Positions 13,418 to 28,932 of a DNA stretch of 64,000 nucleotides are shown piece by piece. Source of the DNA: Eopsaltria australis. Its lineage: Eukaryota > Chordata > Aves > Passeriformes > Petroicidae. Every line of letters begins with the position of its first letter. The first letter of the stretch is position 1. The position numbers and the translations under genes were made by a program. The notes below the pieces were generated by a model. The model did no database searches, had not been told where the DNA came from, and saw only the letters and a list, made by a program, of their open reading frames with translations. Location of the stretch: the NCBI GenBank assembly GCA_034509425.1, contig JAVTVJ010000012.1:11691001-11755000 (forward strand), in the 5' to 3' direction.

Positions 13418-16400
13418 GATGATCTGCTTCCAATGCCACTTTTTCACTTTTGTCATGATTTGGTATGACATTCATCCAATTTAAACTACAGTGATAGGAC
13501 AGATACACTGTTCACATCCTCCACTGGAAAGAAATGTTCCTTTTGAGAAATCTAAGAAATGTCATGGTCTGCAGAGATGAAACTTCTTAGAGTAATGCAC
13601 TTTATTTCATTTTATGTCTGTTATGTAAGAAAAAATGTATTCGGCTTTATACGAGAGCGTGAGTCCATTGAAAACTTCTACTTCACCCTGAGAAGTTTCT
13701 TGGTTCAGTGGCTGAATTAGCCACAGAAAACTAGTGAATAAATCTTCATCCTTGAGACAGTAATGGAATTTTAGTAGTTTAATATTTAGAAAACCTCTAC
13801 CTTTATGGCATAGGCATAAATGCCTGTAGAGGTTAGAGGGGGGTTCTGAATATCCATTAACACTGGGAAATGTCTGTAGCCAGTAGGATGTAGCTTCTTT
13901 AGATGAAGTTATGTGTTTACCACATAGCATATGTCTTGCAGACATAACATATGCTTGCAAGACTGTGCCCTTTCTCTTCTGACATCTTTCTCTCTCCATT
14001 TCATTCCTCTTTGGGAATATCCAGAAACTTCAGAGGAATAAAAAAAATAGGGATTAAAAAAACAGATACAATAAAGATATTAAACTCCTTGAATTTAGCT
14101 GCTGGGGTAGCTCAGCTTTAGGTGTTTTGAGCCCAAGGTGTGATGTAGAATCACAAGCCTAGTGTATGCATTTTCTTTACTGTATGAAAGTGCTCAGATC
14201 CAGCTTCCCTGCTGTCTAAGAGTCCCAGAAGACTATTAGAGAGGGAAAAATCAAGTTCAGTTCTCTGCTCAAGCTGAAAAAATTTGACTTACTACTGTCA
14301 CTTCTAAAGGAGTGTTTTAACTACCATACTAGATTTTCAGTTGTCTTCTGCACAAGTCACACACAAAACCCTGGCACTGCTGGGAGTAAGCTTCTACTTA
14401 AAGCCAGCAGATAGAAACGACATCTTCTGCATCCCTGTTGAAATGCTGAAAATTCTTCCAGAACTCCTTGCTTCTTTCCAGTTGGATGTCATCTTAGCAA
14501 GCTCATTTAAAGCATCAATTCAAATGAACAATCTACACAGCTTATTTTAATTGAAGGCACCCATGCAAATTTGCTTGCAACAAGCTCTGTGGGGGATAAC
14601 CTTTGGAAAACAGGAAACAAAATAAATTATTGGCTGACTGTAATGTCATAAAGTTGCACAGCTGTTTACCAGGTGAACATGTAGCTTAAGCCTTAATTTT
14701 CCTATCCTAACACAGAAAGGACTTTAGCAGATCCATAGGCAGATTCAGCTTTTTTTGCACTGCTGTGCTCCAATTAGACTGAAAAATGTCACCTGCCATC
14801 CTCAAGGCACTCAGCTTCTCCTTGCAAAATCTTATAGTCCTAGTTGATCTAAACTCATACTAGAACTGGATGATGGTGTCCAAAAAGAAAAAGGTGAAAA
14901 AAATTGCTCAGTGGAGGGAAGAAAACCTAACATGAGAATAGAGAAGATAAAATGAAAGACAATGCACTCTGGTGTATCTGTTTGTAGATGGAGTTTTATC
15001 AGGTGAGTGTTTTAGCAAATAATTATTTGAAACTAGTGATATTCTCATATTATAAAAAAACGTATTTCTTTTAGGGATTTTATCAGTTTCAAAATAATAA
15101 AATAAAGAGTACTTTAGAGGCAAAAATGCTTTAGCACATTAACTGACAAAATGTTCCTTAGTCATCTCTCCCTGTGTGAAATCCACAGGACATGTTTCTT
15201 GCATGGCTGACTTTGCTACTTCAGAATAGCCAGTAGTATGTAAGACAAAATCTTTAAAAAGACAGTATTTTTGTTGATACTTTTCACCTTCATAAAAATC
15301 CTTTAGTAATATTTTCGTATTTCATAAGTCAAGTTGACTACTTTTTGGTAACTCTTCATCTCCAATGAAAACCAGAAGAAAGTGTTTCCAGAGCCAGAGA
15401 TAAGGACATTTTTTGTATTTACAGGGAGATTAAAAAGAAAGGTTAAGTCCTCATTTCTTTTGTCAGGCTTCAAATTCCATGCCATTTGGGAGAGAAAAAA
15501 AAATCTATAGTAAGATAATCTGGAGTCTTGGGAGAAGAAGAATTAGAAGAGTTGATTTCATTATTCAAAAGATATTTCTTTCTTTAAATATTCAAACAAG
15601 CTTTGGAGTGCTGTTACCAGGGTGAAGAGTAAAGGATATGAAACATCAGGAAAAAATAGGGTGAAATAAGGTGAATATATGTAATCAGTCCATAATTTTT
15701 AATGTTACCTCAGATAATCAGTTCCTTCTTTCTCCAAGTATGGGGTGGAAAGAGATTCCAGTGAAACAGAAAAGCTACATTTCATATGCAGATTGTGCAG
15801 ATCAGATTTTATAGGGGATTCAGAGATTTCAGACCCCACTCTAATCATCACGGCCTCTCTTGTCTCGTGAGGCTGTCCCACCAGCTGTCAGCTTACTGGT
15901 TTGAGTTTATCTCCACAATTTAACAGAGTGCTCTTTTTGTCTGCTGCAGCACACTGATGAAACAAAAAATGTAAAGGCAGAGAGCTGTGGAATCATAAGT
16001 ACTCACTTTTCCTCAAGAGTGTATGTCAGAGTAATTGCAATAACTCTGATGTAAAGAGCGTAAAAGTGAGAAAAGGAACACTGATTAGCAAGGTCTGTCC
16101 TATGGCCAACTCTGTGCTTCTGTAACATGCACAGGATTTCTTTAGCATGGGGTTTTTTTATCAGAAACAATGCAGAAATTTGGGGTCCAGGCTGCAAAGA
16201 AGTGGTGAAAAATCCCAGAGAAATTAGTGCAGCTAAGCCTTCCCTCAGACCTTCAGAATTAAGCTGACAATAGCAAAGAAATGTATCCCTTATAATCCAT
16301 GGAGCCTCTTAAAATCAGAAATATTTTTGAAACCTTTATGAAATCTAAACCTCATTTGTAAGATTCCATCTAGATTCCACCACCAAGGAAATATTGAATT

Positions 16401-19400
16401 ATTTATTAACATGTCTGTTGGAGTTAAATGATCACTATTAAAATTCATTAGCTTTGCTATTGTGCATGTTAGAAATCTTTTCTGAAATTTTAGAAAGCAT
16501 GTTAAAGTAAAAAATCCTCTAGATAAGCAATTCATAAAATCAAACTTGTAATATATTCTGAACCAGCTGTAATTACTCAATAGAAAGTGAAATCTTACTG
16601 AGCGTTTATTCCCTGAGTGTTTATTCCAGTTGTTATTGGAATCTTAAATTAAACAAGTTTTGAAATGCCTTAAATATTTTCATACATGAGATGAGACACA
16701 CAGACTACTGGAATTTGAGACAGGCCCATGGCCTTTCCCTCCTGTCCTAATTTCATCATGTCAAAGACTGTAATAATTGCCAGAGTAACTGTGAAAGACA
16801 GATATCCTACACAGAATTTTCATGTCTTAGAATTTTAACTCTATCCACAAACTACTGCTCTCTATCCTCTGATGTATCTCCTTATAAAACCTTTCTTAGC
16901 TTTCAAGTTTATTCTCTCTCTAAAAAGCTGCTTCTAGTTCATCTATATTACACAGCAACCCTGATCTTTCTATGTCCTGAGCCACAACCTTGTGAAAAAA
17001 TATCCCTTAATTTTATTTCATTAGGATAATAAACTCTATTGTTGGATATGCCTGGAGTGTTCTATTTTGGAAAACTAATTTTGAAGCAATGGATAGAAAT
17101 CCTCTATCTCACTGATAATTCTGAATTGTGAATTATACCCTTAAACCAAAAATCCAGAATGTCGTTTAAGCCAATTATATTCCCCATTAATAAATATTGA
17201 GAAAGTCCAGCTCTTGTAAAAGGACAAGAATGTTTTTTTGAAAGACTTGTTTGAAGATATTTTTCCTTTGAAAACTTTTGTGAAAGCTCTCTAAAATGAG
17301 TCATAGGTAACTGGGAATTGGACTAGCTGTAAACTGCATACCTGTTAGAGGAATATAGAAACACTCAAATAATAATGGGTTTCACCCTCTTTATTAAAAA
17401 CCAAAGTGAAAACATAAAAACTAAGAATAATCCATATACCCTGTATCAGACAAAACAAAAATCAGACAAACAAACTAACCCAAAACCACCACAAAGAATG
17501 ATCCAGTTAATTTACCTTGGTAATGGACTAAAGTAGATGGCTAGAGAAGAGTACAAAAGCCAGCACTCAGAGATGATCCATCCATTTAATATTTTCCAGA
17601 CTCCAGGTAGTATCAGTTCTGGGGCTCTCTGAGCTCTAGCATGACTATTGTGCTCAAAACCCTTTAACGAAGGGGATATGCTTGCCATGAGTTACCAAAA
17701 TAGACCTTTAGCTCCCAACATATTTTTTTAGAAAGGATAGCTCAATGACCTGTTATATGAAGAATCATTTCTATCGGAAGTTGCCTTCCATCAGCTTCAT
17801 CTGATGCTTCACTGCTCCAAATTTGCAAGAGACCACAAAGAGTTGATCACCATCTATTGTGTCGTTCATGATTTTGAAGTCCTACACAATTTCCCTTTCG
17901 GTTATTTAATTTTAGAAATGGAATCCTTATTTTTTTATAAAGTACTTTTTTTTTTGACTGTCGCTACTGTTCTGCTTAAACTTTCTTCAGTTCTTCTCAC
18001 TTCTTTATGAGATGGAAGCTAAAAACAGAAAGTATTCAAAATGCTATGAATTGATGCATTAGTGAAGGCATAAGCAAACACTGTTCAAGGAAGAGACATG
18101 CCAGAAGTTATTAGAAACAGTTTTTATTATCTTATCACTGTACTTTATGCCTTTCTCATATGTGGGTGTACCTCTTCAGTGTCCTGGGAACCAAAACATT
18201 TGGATTCGTTTCTCTGTCAGTCAAATAGCTAAACCAAGCTTCTGAAAATTTTAAAAAAATTCTTATTTTATTCATTAACAGAACTGAAATTATTTTCTCT
18301 GCCTCAGAGGTCATACAAAATTGCTTCCTTTGCATGCCATCTGTGAAGGTGTGATTTCTTGAGTAGTCACACATGTAACAAGCTGTACCTCCCTCCCACT
18401 GGCCATTTCCTCATGCAGCTTCCACCTGCAAAGGCTCAATGGCCCACTGAGAGGTTACTTAGGTGTGCTCAGCTACACAAACAACATGTAAACAGACCCA
18501 AAGATTTTAAACTGCAGTGATTTCAGAAGTAATGGCCAAGAAAAGGTGTCAAAAAGAAACAGAGTGCCCTTTTCAATAGTATCAATTGGTGATGTGTGTT
18601 CCCCATATCTAAAGATCCACTGGATATTTTCTTTCTTGCTGAAAATATTCCTGAAATATGAACTGAGTAAAGATAAGTATGCCTGTTCTTTCTTCTGCTG
18701 TTTCTCTATCTGTGAAAACATTTGCCTGTTGTTTTAGCATTGGCATCTTTGTTGCTGCTGGTTTTGACATATATCCTCTTGTAGGCTTGATGAATAGAAA
18801 TGTCTGAAAACAGTGTTATACAGCCTAAAAGTGGAGCAACATCAGGCTGTAAACAATAGCATAAAGTGCTATTAAGTCTGTAGAGTAAATGCACTCAACA
18901 TGACAAAATGAGCCAACTGATGATATTTCATGGATTTATGCTAGCTGAAATGAACTGATCCTCCTCCAAACTCTTTCAATCACAGTTCTCTTCAGAGCTG
19001 TTTATAACATTACTAAGTTCTAGACAAATATAGATAAAAGTCTGATTTATGTTTTCAAGTAGATAGTATCTTTAAAATGAAACTGAAATACAGAAGCTAA
19101 CATATATTTTCAAAACAAAACTTATAATGAGCTTTGAAAGGAAACTTCCCACTACAATACATAATTTTATGATGATTGTAGAGCCATTCCCAATGTGTCA
19201 AAAATAATAACAAAATATATTATAGGAGCTTTTAATTATAAAGCACACATCAGCAAGGTGAAGATATTTACATATAGTGATGGCATAGGAATGTTTTATA
19301 ATCTTTACAGCATACACTCTGATATGCTCTTAAATTATAAACAGGAGATATATTTTTAGTTATTGTCATCATAATATTTGATTACAAGAAACATGTGTTT

Positions 19401-20000
19401 TATATGAAAGACAAATACAGTAATCCTTAGAGAAAAATCTACATGAAGGAAGAAGTGATTGTGATTTTTTCTTTTAAAGAGAATTGGGTCATTATGATCA
19501 TTTTATGGAGAAACTAGGCCATAACTCGCTAAACCAAGGAACTGTGCCTTACTTATTAGTGTGATCTGATTTTCTAAAAACTTTCTGAAGCGTAAATGTT
19601 CATGAATTTGCAGAAGTATAAATTGAACAATTTTTGCTGCAATGACTATAAATATGGACTGGCTATTAAGATAACTGGGGCAGAGAATTTAATCTAAAAG
19701 TCCCTTGTTAATATAACTTGATATCAGAGTGAAGTATTTGTTTGAATTCATCATTTTCATGGAAGTTTTTTGCCACTGCTTAGGATAACAATCACATTGG
19801 TCTTTCTTATTCAATGTAAATGTGTAGGACTTCCTAATATTTTGATGATGCTCAATAAAATGAGAAAGAAAAAAGAGTGGACTATTAAATGCATTTTAGT
19901 TTATCCGCCATTCTTAATCAGACTGGGGAAACATACAAAACCAGAAGAAGATATTTTAAAAAATTAAATACTATAGTCATCTCATAGTGTATATATGAAT
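13418..20000. other. AT-rich noncoding stretch, no gene recognised
   Basis: It contains scattered open frames up to 130 codons (13607-13999, minus strand) without recognisable domains, and an imperfect 15-bp tandem repeat with core GTTTATTCC at 16598-16627 (14 of 15 identical). Positions 14550-14700 are a non-repetitive block with several TAAT and ATGCAAAT-like words. No element family, RNA gene or exon was recognised. Confidence 0.6.
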
Positions 20001-23000
20001 AAAATGCTTACATGCATGAAACATTTTCATTGAAGGAAATAGATCATCCTGCCAACTAGTAATGATAAAGGTTCAGCTTGTCCTGAAAACAATGTTGGAT
20101 TGCATTAAGAATTTCCATTCACTTTGTTAAATGCTGTAGTACTTTCTAGCATATTTTACAGCATTGTCACCTTAAATACAGTTTGAAATGATCCTTATTT
20201 CATTAAATAATATTAAAACATTAAAGACTGGTGGAAGTCTGAGACCAACATTTTCCCAGTAGAATGCTGAGAGACTTCAAATTTTGGCACAGGAAAACTA
20301 GGCATTTACTGTTCTCATTCTATTTTCTTGGCACTATTTTTAATAATGTGACCTCTGAACATATCATTAATGATGGATTAATGACTCTGCCAAGACTGCT
20401 TATAAATGAAAGATGGATGGGTGAAGCTACTAGAATTTGATTTTCCTTTTTTACCTTTTGAGGAAAATCTTAGGTTTTCATTAAAACATTGACATGCAGG
20501 CTGATTTTTTTATATACTTTTATTTTAAAAAATCAATATGGTTTCACAATTTCTCTAGAAAGACAAAAAACTAGTTTAAAAAATAGTTTTCATCATTAAA
20601 TGTCACTATTCTTCTGTTAATCCACCTATTTCCATGGGACAAGTTCTGAGTGTCTTCTTGCTGTCTCATCCACAAAAAACACTACTCTCAGCTGCTGATA
20701 AGTGCTGCCTTAATATAATATTTTTCCTCATTCACAGAGTAGATTTTCATCCTTAAGGACAGCATTAATTTAATTTAATTTCTACTGTGGTGTCTTCTGC
20801 TTTGTTTTGGGGTTTACAGATAAATCCCAATTCAGAATACCAGCCAGTAGACATGAAATCCTTTAAGCATATTGATATCTTCCACATTCTTTATATATAA
20901 TTTACCTGGCATTCCCTATACCAATCCCAAGGTATTGTCTATAGTGAGTAAAGTGGAATATCTGCTTCTGCAGCGTGACTGAGATCCTAGAGATTGCCCT
21001 TTGTAGGTACCTGTCTGATTTCAGGAGTAAAGATAAAAGCGAGGGGGCGTAAGTTCTGAATTTATACATTATGTGTTTTACAGCAAATTAGCCTTGTTTT
21101 TTATAAACTAACTTCAGGCTGTGGCTTGAAGAAATTTACTTCTGATGCAAGTTAAATTTTAGGCACTTAAAAATGGTATTGTATTTGGTCTCAGTTCAGC
21201 CATATGAAAATTACTTCTAAGGTACTCTGGAAAATTGGGTTAGTTTTTTTTCAGTAAACATCTATGATAGGGCCTATGCCAAATATTTCACTGTGGCAGT
21301 CAATTCAATATTGGATGAATGGCAATCTGCTCTGTTTCTTTCCTAGTCTCTGATACCTCACGCCAAGCATACTTGACGTTCATATCTCACGTCTCCAATA
21401 TCTGGCTCTGTTAATGCAGAAGCATTTAACATATCAAGACATACACGATTATCACATCACACTAGTATATTTTGTCCCTTTCCTTTTTCTGTTTCACTTT
21501 GGAAAGTGGCGCAGTTCATCCTGGTTTTCGAAGATATTTATTAAGATCCTTAAAACATGAGAGATGGGAGGTATTGGGATAAGTACCGTAGACTTCATGG
21601 CCAGAAATGCAATGGGGCTCTTGAGAATATTTCAGGGCATTACTTTATTCATGAGCTAAGGCAGTGACTGCTGAGTGAACAGTGATCATCATAGTATACC
21701 CAATGGGTCTGATGCTTCTTACAAGGATATGCTAAAAGCTTTTAATATTCTCTCAGCTTGTAGCAAATCCCTCCATTATTTTTTGTGCTAAATGAATGCA
21801 AAGTGCACTCATCTAAAAATCTGTCTGTCTAAAAATAATATTTTTGGATGAGCTACTTGGAGAATAGAAAAGAGGAAGAAAAAAAGATTTCTCATGCTTT
21901 GACAGAAAGTTATTCTATTTTATATGCATTAGCAAAACTGGAATCAGCATAGAGTTTAGGGTTTTTTTCTTTCTTTTTTTCAGCATAAGGGAAAAATGTT
22001 GTAAGTTAGAGATGCAAGTTAGAGAATATGGTGAAAGAGAAGTAGAAGTGCAGTTACCATAGTACAACAACTTTGAATGAAAGGAAACTACTGAGAATGG
22101 TGTCTTGCTGTAACCTTTGTCTGGTGTGGGTTGCCAACACAAAGCTGGATACCATCTGGAAATTTATACAATTTAAAATACATTTATACAGTAAGTTACT
22201 TCAGCTGATCTCAGAGGACTTTACTACATCACTGTAATGCAGACAAAATGAAAAGTAAACTGAAGAGAAGAATGCTTCCTTTGCTTTCGAAAGATCATTA
22301 AATGGCAATCAGGGTAGGGGAGTAAATCTAGATATGTGGTTTGATTTTCAGTTCCTTCAAAAACAGCCAGGAGACCTTAGTTGTAGTTTACTTCTGAATG
22401 CAAAGGACATTTGTTGCAATTGTCTGTGCAGTGGATTTGCAGAGTGCTGAGATGCAGCTGCAGGTCCCCTGGCCCTGCTGAGCCTGTACAGAGGTAGCAG
22501 TGTGCTGAGCCCTACTCTGGAGTGTGTCCCTGCAGCCTCTCCGCAGCTGGCACAGCGCCTCAGGCAGAGCAGGTGCAGCCAGGCTTGTGTATGGAACAAG
22601 ATCCTGAATTTTAGGTGATGTGTATTGCCTGCATTGATGCTAAACTTATCTCAGGCTTGACAGCTGGGCTATAAACGCAGAGACAAGATCACACAATAAC
22701 TTTCTACTAATCTACGAAATTACATGAGGAAAGAATGGTGCAAGAAGTTTGATTTCAACCCAAGAGAAGAAGGTGATATTGAGTCCTGTATGTTTACATG
22801 GAAGGGGCTGTGGCTTTGTTCCAGAGTGCTCTGTGGCCATCTGCAACACAGTTGGTGTCCTATACATTCCAGCATGTTTCTTCATGTAGCTGCATTGCTA
22901 GGGAGTGAGAAGTTCTTCAAAATCAGCACATGTGTATGAATTTAGACCCGTATCATCAAAGATATTCAAGTGACTAATTCTGACTATTTCCCACCAAAAT

Positions 23001-26000
23001 ATTTAGTTGGGTACCTCAGTGCCATTCCTACCTTTGATGCACCTCTCTATCAGTTTCAGTAAGGACAGCATTGATTTTTAACTTACATTGTTTACAGAAT
23101 GGGTCTTAATACACCAGACAATTAATAACAGCAACTCTAGATATGCAATGTAAAGTATACTTATCTACAATGTCTTTATCCATCTGTAGTTACAAAAAAT
23201 GAAAGTGGTGGATACTGTGAATTTCAGCTTGACTACGTAATATATTAGTGCTGACTTGCAAGTCAAACAACTAGAAAACTGGAGAGAAAGTTTTATATCC
23301 TTGCTTGAGATCACTGAGAAATACAATTCTCATCTTTCAAGAAATTCTGTAATTCAAAAAATTTGGTTTGAACCCAACCTCAAACCAAATCTTCACATTT
23401 CAGTAGCAGCAAAAAGTGATTATTTGTATTTTGAGTCTAGTGGTACTTTTAGACCTTTTAAATTTGTTGTTAAAATTAATAAATACATTGTAAAATTAAC
23501 GCATTCTCATCAAAAGGAAAGAATTTTTAATATCAGTAAAATGGAGTATTTTCAGACTCTATTATTGAAATCCAGGAAGAATTTGAATTTTATGCAGGAC
23601 AAAACATAGATCATGATTAGGATAAAAATATTTTTCATCTCTGATGTTATAATTTGAAACCCCACAGATTAATAAAGAGATATCTTCAATTAGTTACTAT
23701 TAAAAAAAGACTTCTTCAGGTTAGGCATCCTGCATCCCCTCTGTTCCGCATCCCTGAAGAACCTGATAGCGTTGCTTTGAATTTTTTTTAAAGCATGCAT
23801 ATTTAATTTAAAGCAAAGCTTTAAAGGGAAGAGAGAAAAGACCAAACATTTCAGTGACTTATACCCTTATGCACTTTTCTGGAGTTTGCTGAGATGACAA
23901 TTGCCTCTAGAAGGGTCAACTCATTTGCATTAATGTTGGACCATTGCAAACCATTACAAATACAGACATTCCAATGTTAGATAAGACTTCAACATTTCTT
24001 ATTGGCCAGAACATAAATGAAAACTTGGGAAAAAATGCTGATTCATCAGGGACAAACAGAAATCCAGATAATATTGGCTTCCTCATAATAGCAGAAGTCA
24101 GGGAACATGGAAATGATAATTTAAAATATATGAAGTCAAAGGTGCATCTTTGAGGAAACCATTTGACTTTTCATCTTTCCTTGTAATTACCTAGTGTACA
24201 TCTAGGAAAAACCAAGTCTTCTTTCTAAAAATTCCAGAGGACATCCATATTTTATTATAGCAGATTTGTCACTGGTAAAACAAACTAGCCTAAAGCAAGT
24301 CTCTGTGTTCTTAGCCTCTAATAATTTGAGGGAAGTATAAAATATTAAATGCCCCCCACTATTAATCTGCAAGTGAATGGGTATTTCCAACTGATGTTAA
24401 AATGTTAAAAACATGTATTAAACAAACTATCATTAGTTATTAAAATTTGAATGCATTCTTTACTTAATAAAATACTTTTCAGTGTCAGTCAATGTTTACA
24501 AAATGTCTCTTAAATAAGTAATAACAGTATCTAGCTTGATGAACTTAAAGGATAGCTTTCAAGAACAGCGTTCCCATTAGCCACCAACATTTGCTTTAGG
24601 CTTTGGAGTAACCTGTGTTGGTTGGGATATTAGATAAAAGGAAACAAGAATAAATGTTTTTATAAGCTTACTGAAAAGTAAAGTACGGTCTCTTGGCATT
24701 ACAGGCAAAAATACAAATACAATAAATATTAAAATAAATATTAAAGACCAAGCTAGTTTTATTTAGATCAATTTGGATGTAAACTTGATATTTGCAAAAA
24801 TGAATATGGAGGTTTTAGAAGACTAATGGGATACAAAGAAATTCTAAAACCTTTATGCTGCAGAAGCCTTGGAGAAACACAAGTGTTTCTGTGCCCTAAC
24901 TGAGGAATGGAGGTAATTACAAAGTGCCACAAAATTTTTATTGGTTCTTTCACAAGCAAGTCTCCTATGAGTCAAAATTCCACAATGAGCTTCAGGTTAA
25001 TATCAGAATATTGTGGAAAATACAGAGCTGCTTCTGATTCTCAAGAAAACTCTCACAGACTTCTATGTTGCCATATCAGAATCTGAATCTGTACACTTAC
25101 AAGCCATCAGCTCGTGCTCCTTGACGTCGACTGGAAAATTCTGCGTAGGAGCCTACTAAATCTAGAATACTTAAATTACTGTATTATTGCCCTCGTGCCT
25201 CAGTTATTCTTATAAATGGATATTTTTACCTTTTTCTGTCCTGAAAATTATCCCTACAGGCTTGTTAACTGAGAGCGGATGGAAGATTTCCATTACAATA
25301 TACTTGATGTACCTACCCCAGAAGAAATGGCAATTTAAAATAGCACTTGTGCAGGTGTCAGCTGAATTGAATATTTCAATATACTGCAGAGCTTGAATTT
25401 GTGAATATCCAAATAACATTGGAAAAATGAAAAAGAGCTTTTGCTGCCAACCTTGTGTTGCTGCTGGTCGCCTGCACAGCAGAAATGTTTCCTGGTACAC
25501 CGTTGTTCTATGTTCAAATGATCAGGTTTCCAGGATTAAAAATAGAAAAAGTGTAAGAGTGAGAGAGTGTAGGTAGAGATCAATTAAAATTATTTAGAAA
25601 TCACCTTAACTTACTTTGGGTCTGCAAAGGGAAGCAATTATGCTGAGAAAGTACTTTGCTTAGAAACACGTTAGACAAAGATGGTGGGGTTTATCTGCTG
25701 AAATGAGGGAGTGCACATTTGAGCAATCACATTTAAAATTTGATCCATCCTTCAGTGTATGCCTGCTTTGGACAAAGGATTAATTCCTTAAACTTCTCTG
25801 ACTCTGTTAACTGGATCTTCTTTACTATAATGGGACCCTGTGTAGTCAGTTGAGCTATGGATAGATATGGCATTATAGATACCTTAAATAGGATTCATCC
25901 CTTTATATCAGAAAAAACTTACAGTCTAAACACTGTCTAGAGTGCAAAAGTAGAGACCAGGGAAAATACTAAAGATCTAACTGAAGAGTCTTGTCCAAAT

Positions 26001-28817
26001 GGGAATTCATAATCAGAAGAGATGAAAAACCTAATCACTTTTAAAACTGGAGCTGGTATGGTACATTTAAAATATATATATAATATATATACATATAAGG
26101 AATTGCAGAATATACTGCAGTGAAAGAAAAGAACAAGCATTGATTGATGATGTCCTTTCTTCTCCTATATTGTATTGAAGTAAAACTGGAGAAATTGGTT
26201 CAGAATTTCAGTATAAATATTCATATAAGCATGAGCTAAAGCCCTCTCCCATAGTAATACGAAACTTGCTATTTATAGTGAAAAAAAATCCTGCAAATAA
26301 ATTTAGAACAAGTATACACTAATAATGTAAATATAATGCTACAATGAAACCTGGGAATACTATATTTTCTCCTGGCTAATATGCATGGCAAAGTATATTT
26401 TAAGATATTGGTTATTTTAGGTGTGCATTAACTGGCTACCCTTATAATTTTCATCCTAATTGTTGCTTTTCATTCCTTGTCAGAGCTTTTCAGATAACAA
26501 AAAAAATTCCTCATGAATATTTCAATGAATAAATAGAGTTGCTATGCTGTTACTCTGTATACCTTATTGTATATTATTTTACAATATTATGACAACTGAC
26601 ACTTTTTTCATGAAAATGAGTGCAAATCCCACAAATGCAAACCAGTATTGTTCACCCAAAAGCCCATACCAGTAACATACTCATTGGCTTTCTCTAGCAG
26701 CCACTTGTTACGTGCCTGTTTGAAAAGAATCACATAGCCATTGGGCTCCAAAAACAATACTATAAGACTTAAGTAAAAGATTAAATATGAAGGAATGCCC
26801 CAAACTAACTGATTGTTTGAAATGTGGAAGGCGACAATTCGTTTAAATAACCTGAACAATGATTAAGTATTTACAGTGTGAATAATTAAGGCTACAATCA
26901 AACTACAAAAAAATCATTAAAGACATAAAAGAGCTTGCATGGTTAGAGAGAAATATACTTTTAACCTCTCTGCTGGTTTGTAATAAAACTTGTTTACAGA
27001 TTGTGGTGTTGGTTTTCAAGACACTAGAATTAACAAACAAGGGAGAGGGAAGAGGAGAGAAGCTGACAATTGTTTTGTTTTGCCCTGGTTTAATATAGAT
27101 GTCACCTCTAATGATTGTACTGGAGCATGATGGGAGTAAACTCTCAATTAAAAGTAATAACCACAACAGAAAAATCAGCAAATCCAAGTATTTGAAGAAA
27201 CATAAATACAAAAGAGCCTGTGATCTTATTTAGGAGCCTGGATAAAAATATATACTGATAGGATCTTGCCGTATGTTTTACCTCCTGCCCCTGCTTGTGG
27301 TAATTTTCCTTCACCTTGAAATCATATCTCCAGCTTTTCCCTTTGACTCCTCTTTGTCTCATAGCTTTTGTTCCAGCTTCCATTTTCTGATTGTTAGAGC
27401 TCATAGTTGTGGTAGTTCCTTGTTTTAAATATTTCAGGTTTTTTAGCCTTTGAGAAATGACATTTCTAAAATTGTTTTGTTCTCTAAATCCTTCATTTTT
27501 GAGAGAGCAATCTCTTTAGTGTCTGCTTACTCATCTTTAAATTTTAGGGTTGGGCTTGGATTTGATTTAATCTCTATTATAAATTTATAATCTATGCATG
27601 GATAGCTTTGATGTTCCCTTGCATCCAGTGAACATACATTCAGCTTTCTCAGTCTTGTTCATAATACAAATCTTTGACATAATTTTCTGTTTCAGTAGGA
27701 TGTTCTCAATCAGCAGCAATTATGCTGTTTCCAAGATTTAATGTCTAGGTAGGGTGAATACACATCTAACCAATTCCAATCCCAAACCCCAAGCAACATG
27801 TTTTGGTTTTATTAATGACAAACAAACAAACAGAGTTGCCAATAATGTTAAACAATTTACTGTTATTTTTAGTAGAGGTGAACTAGGCTTTTGACTATAT
27901 ATTTGAGATACATATATCTTTAAAAAAAATATATATATCGCATGAGTCATTGAAACAGCTCATCTTGAGAAGAATTAAATTCGGTTCTACTCGCAATCTG
28001 TCTTTACATCTGTGCTTCCCTAAGTTTAGGCTTGCTTCTAAGAATTATGGTATAAAGAGAAAGTGTCACATATGCAAACTCAGAAGTTCCTGCAGGACCT
28101 TATTTTCTCTCCGTTGTTTGGCTGCTTAGTGATCTTTCCTACCAACTTCTCCTTTTCATGTTTAAGTTGGGTGATAGAGATTGATCCAGGAGCATGAAAG
28201 CTGGCTTATATACCAAGAAAGTGACAAAATGATGCCAAGTTATACTGAGGATTTTTCTTTTTGTTTATTTCAAATATTCCTTTTCTGTATTAGTGAGCCA
28301 TGGTGTTAAAAAGACATGGGCATATAAGAAAAATCTTTAACACCTGCCCCTCATGCCCAACTGTTCTGAATATTAACAGAATATAACCCTGTTGTCAGTA
28401 TGAAATTTTTCATGATCATGAATATTCATTTTATCAGGATGGGAGTGAAGACTAGCTCCATCAGCTTCTACTCTAGGAATCCCTGGAGCATCATGAGATA
28501 CATGATGAATTTAAATCTGATCATGGCCTTAATCTGTCTCCTAAACATGGTGGTGTCTCTTCTTAAGGGTTGGCACAGATAAAACAAAAAATGCTTTATG
28601 TATTAGATAAAAAGGTCATCATATTTCTTATCTTTATAAAAACTTAGAGAATTGCAGAATGAAAAATTTATCTTCTGTAATTTTTCAAGACTTCTCCCAA
28701 CTTAAGAAAAATTGCATAGGCTCCAGGTGCACAAATACCTCTTCACTAGTCAAAAGAAACAATGGTATATAAATAAAAAATGCTTTCTGATTGATTAAGA
28801 GGAAAACAAAAGCCACC
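20001..28817. other. AT-rich noncoding stretch, no gene recognised
   Basis: The only notable compositional change is at 22385-22600, which is locally richer in G and C and carries an 80-codon minus-strand frame without family resemblance. A 117-codon frame at 23256-23609 is lysine-, asparagine- and serine-rich, as expected from AT-rich DNA. A loose inverted repeat lies at 23712-23761 (9-bp arms TTCTTCAGG and CCTGAAGAA, 32-nt spacer). AT dinucleotide-rich runs are at about 26070-26097 and 27925-27937. No transposon body was recognised. Confidence 0.6.
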
Positions 28818-28932
28818 TAATTTTTTTTTTATTAAAAAGAAACAAACCAAAAAAGAACATGAATAAGGCACCAAAAAACCCAAACCAAAAAAAAACCCCA
28901 AACAAACAAAAAAACCCCACCAAAACAAAACA
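28818..28932. repeat. A-rich / AAAACCCC low-complexity stretch
   Basis: Runs of A are interspersed with short C runs. The reverse-complement style, T runs with GG or GGGG, recurs at 36120-36275. This is low complexity of the kind common in bird intergenic DNA and has no coding meaning. Confidence 0.75.

Noticed and set aside
23712..23761. Inverted repeat considered as a microRNA precursor
   Set aside because: Only 9 paired bases with a 32-nt loop; too little pairing for a precursor.
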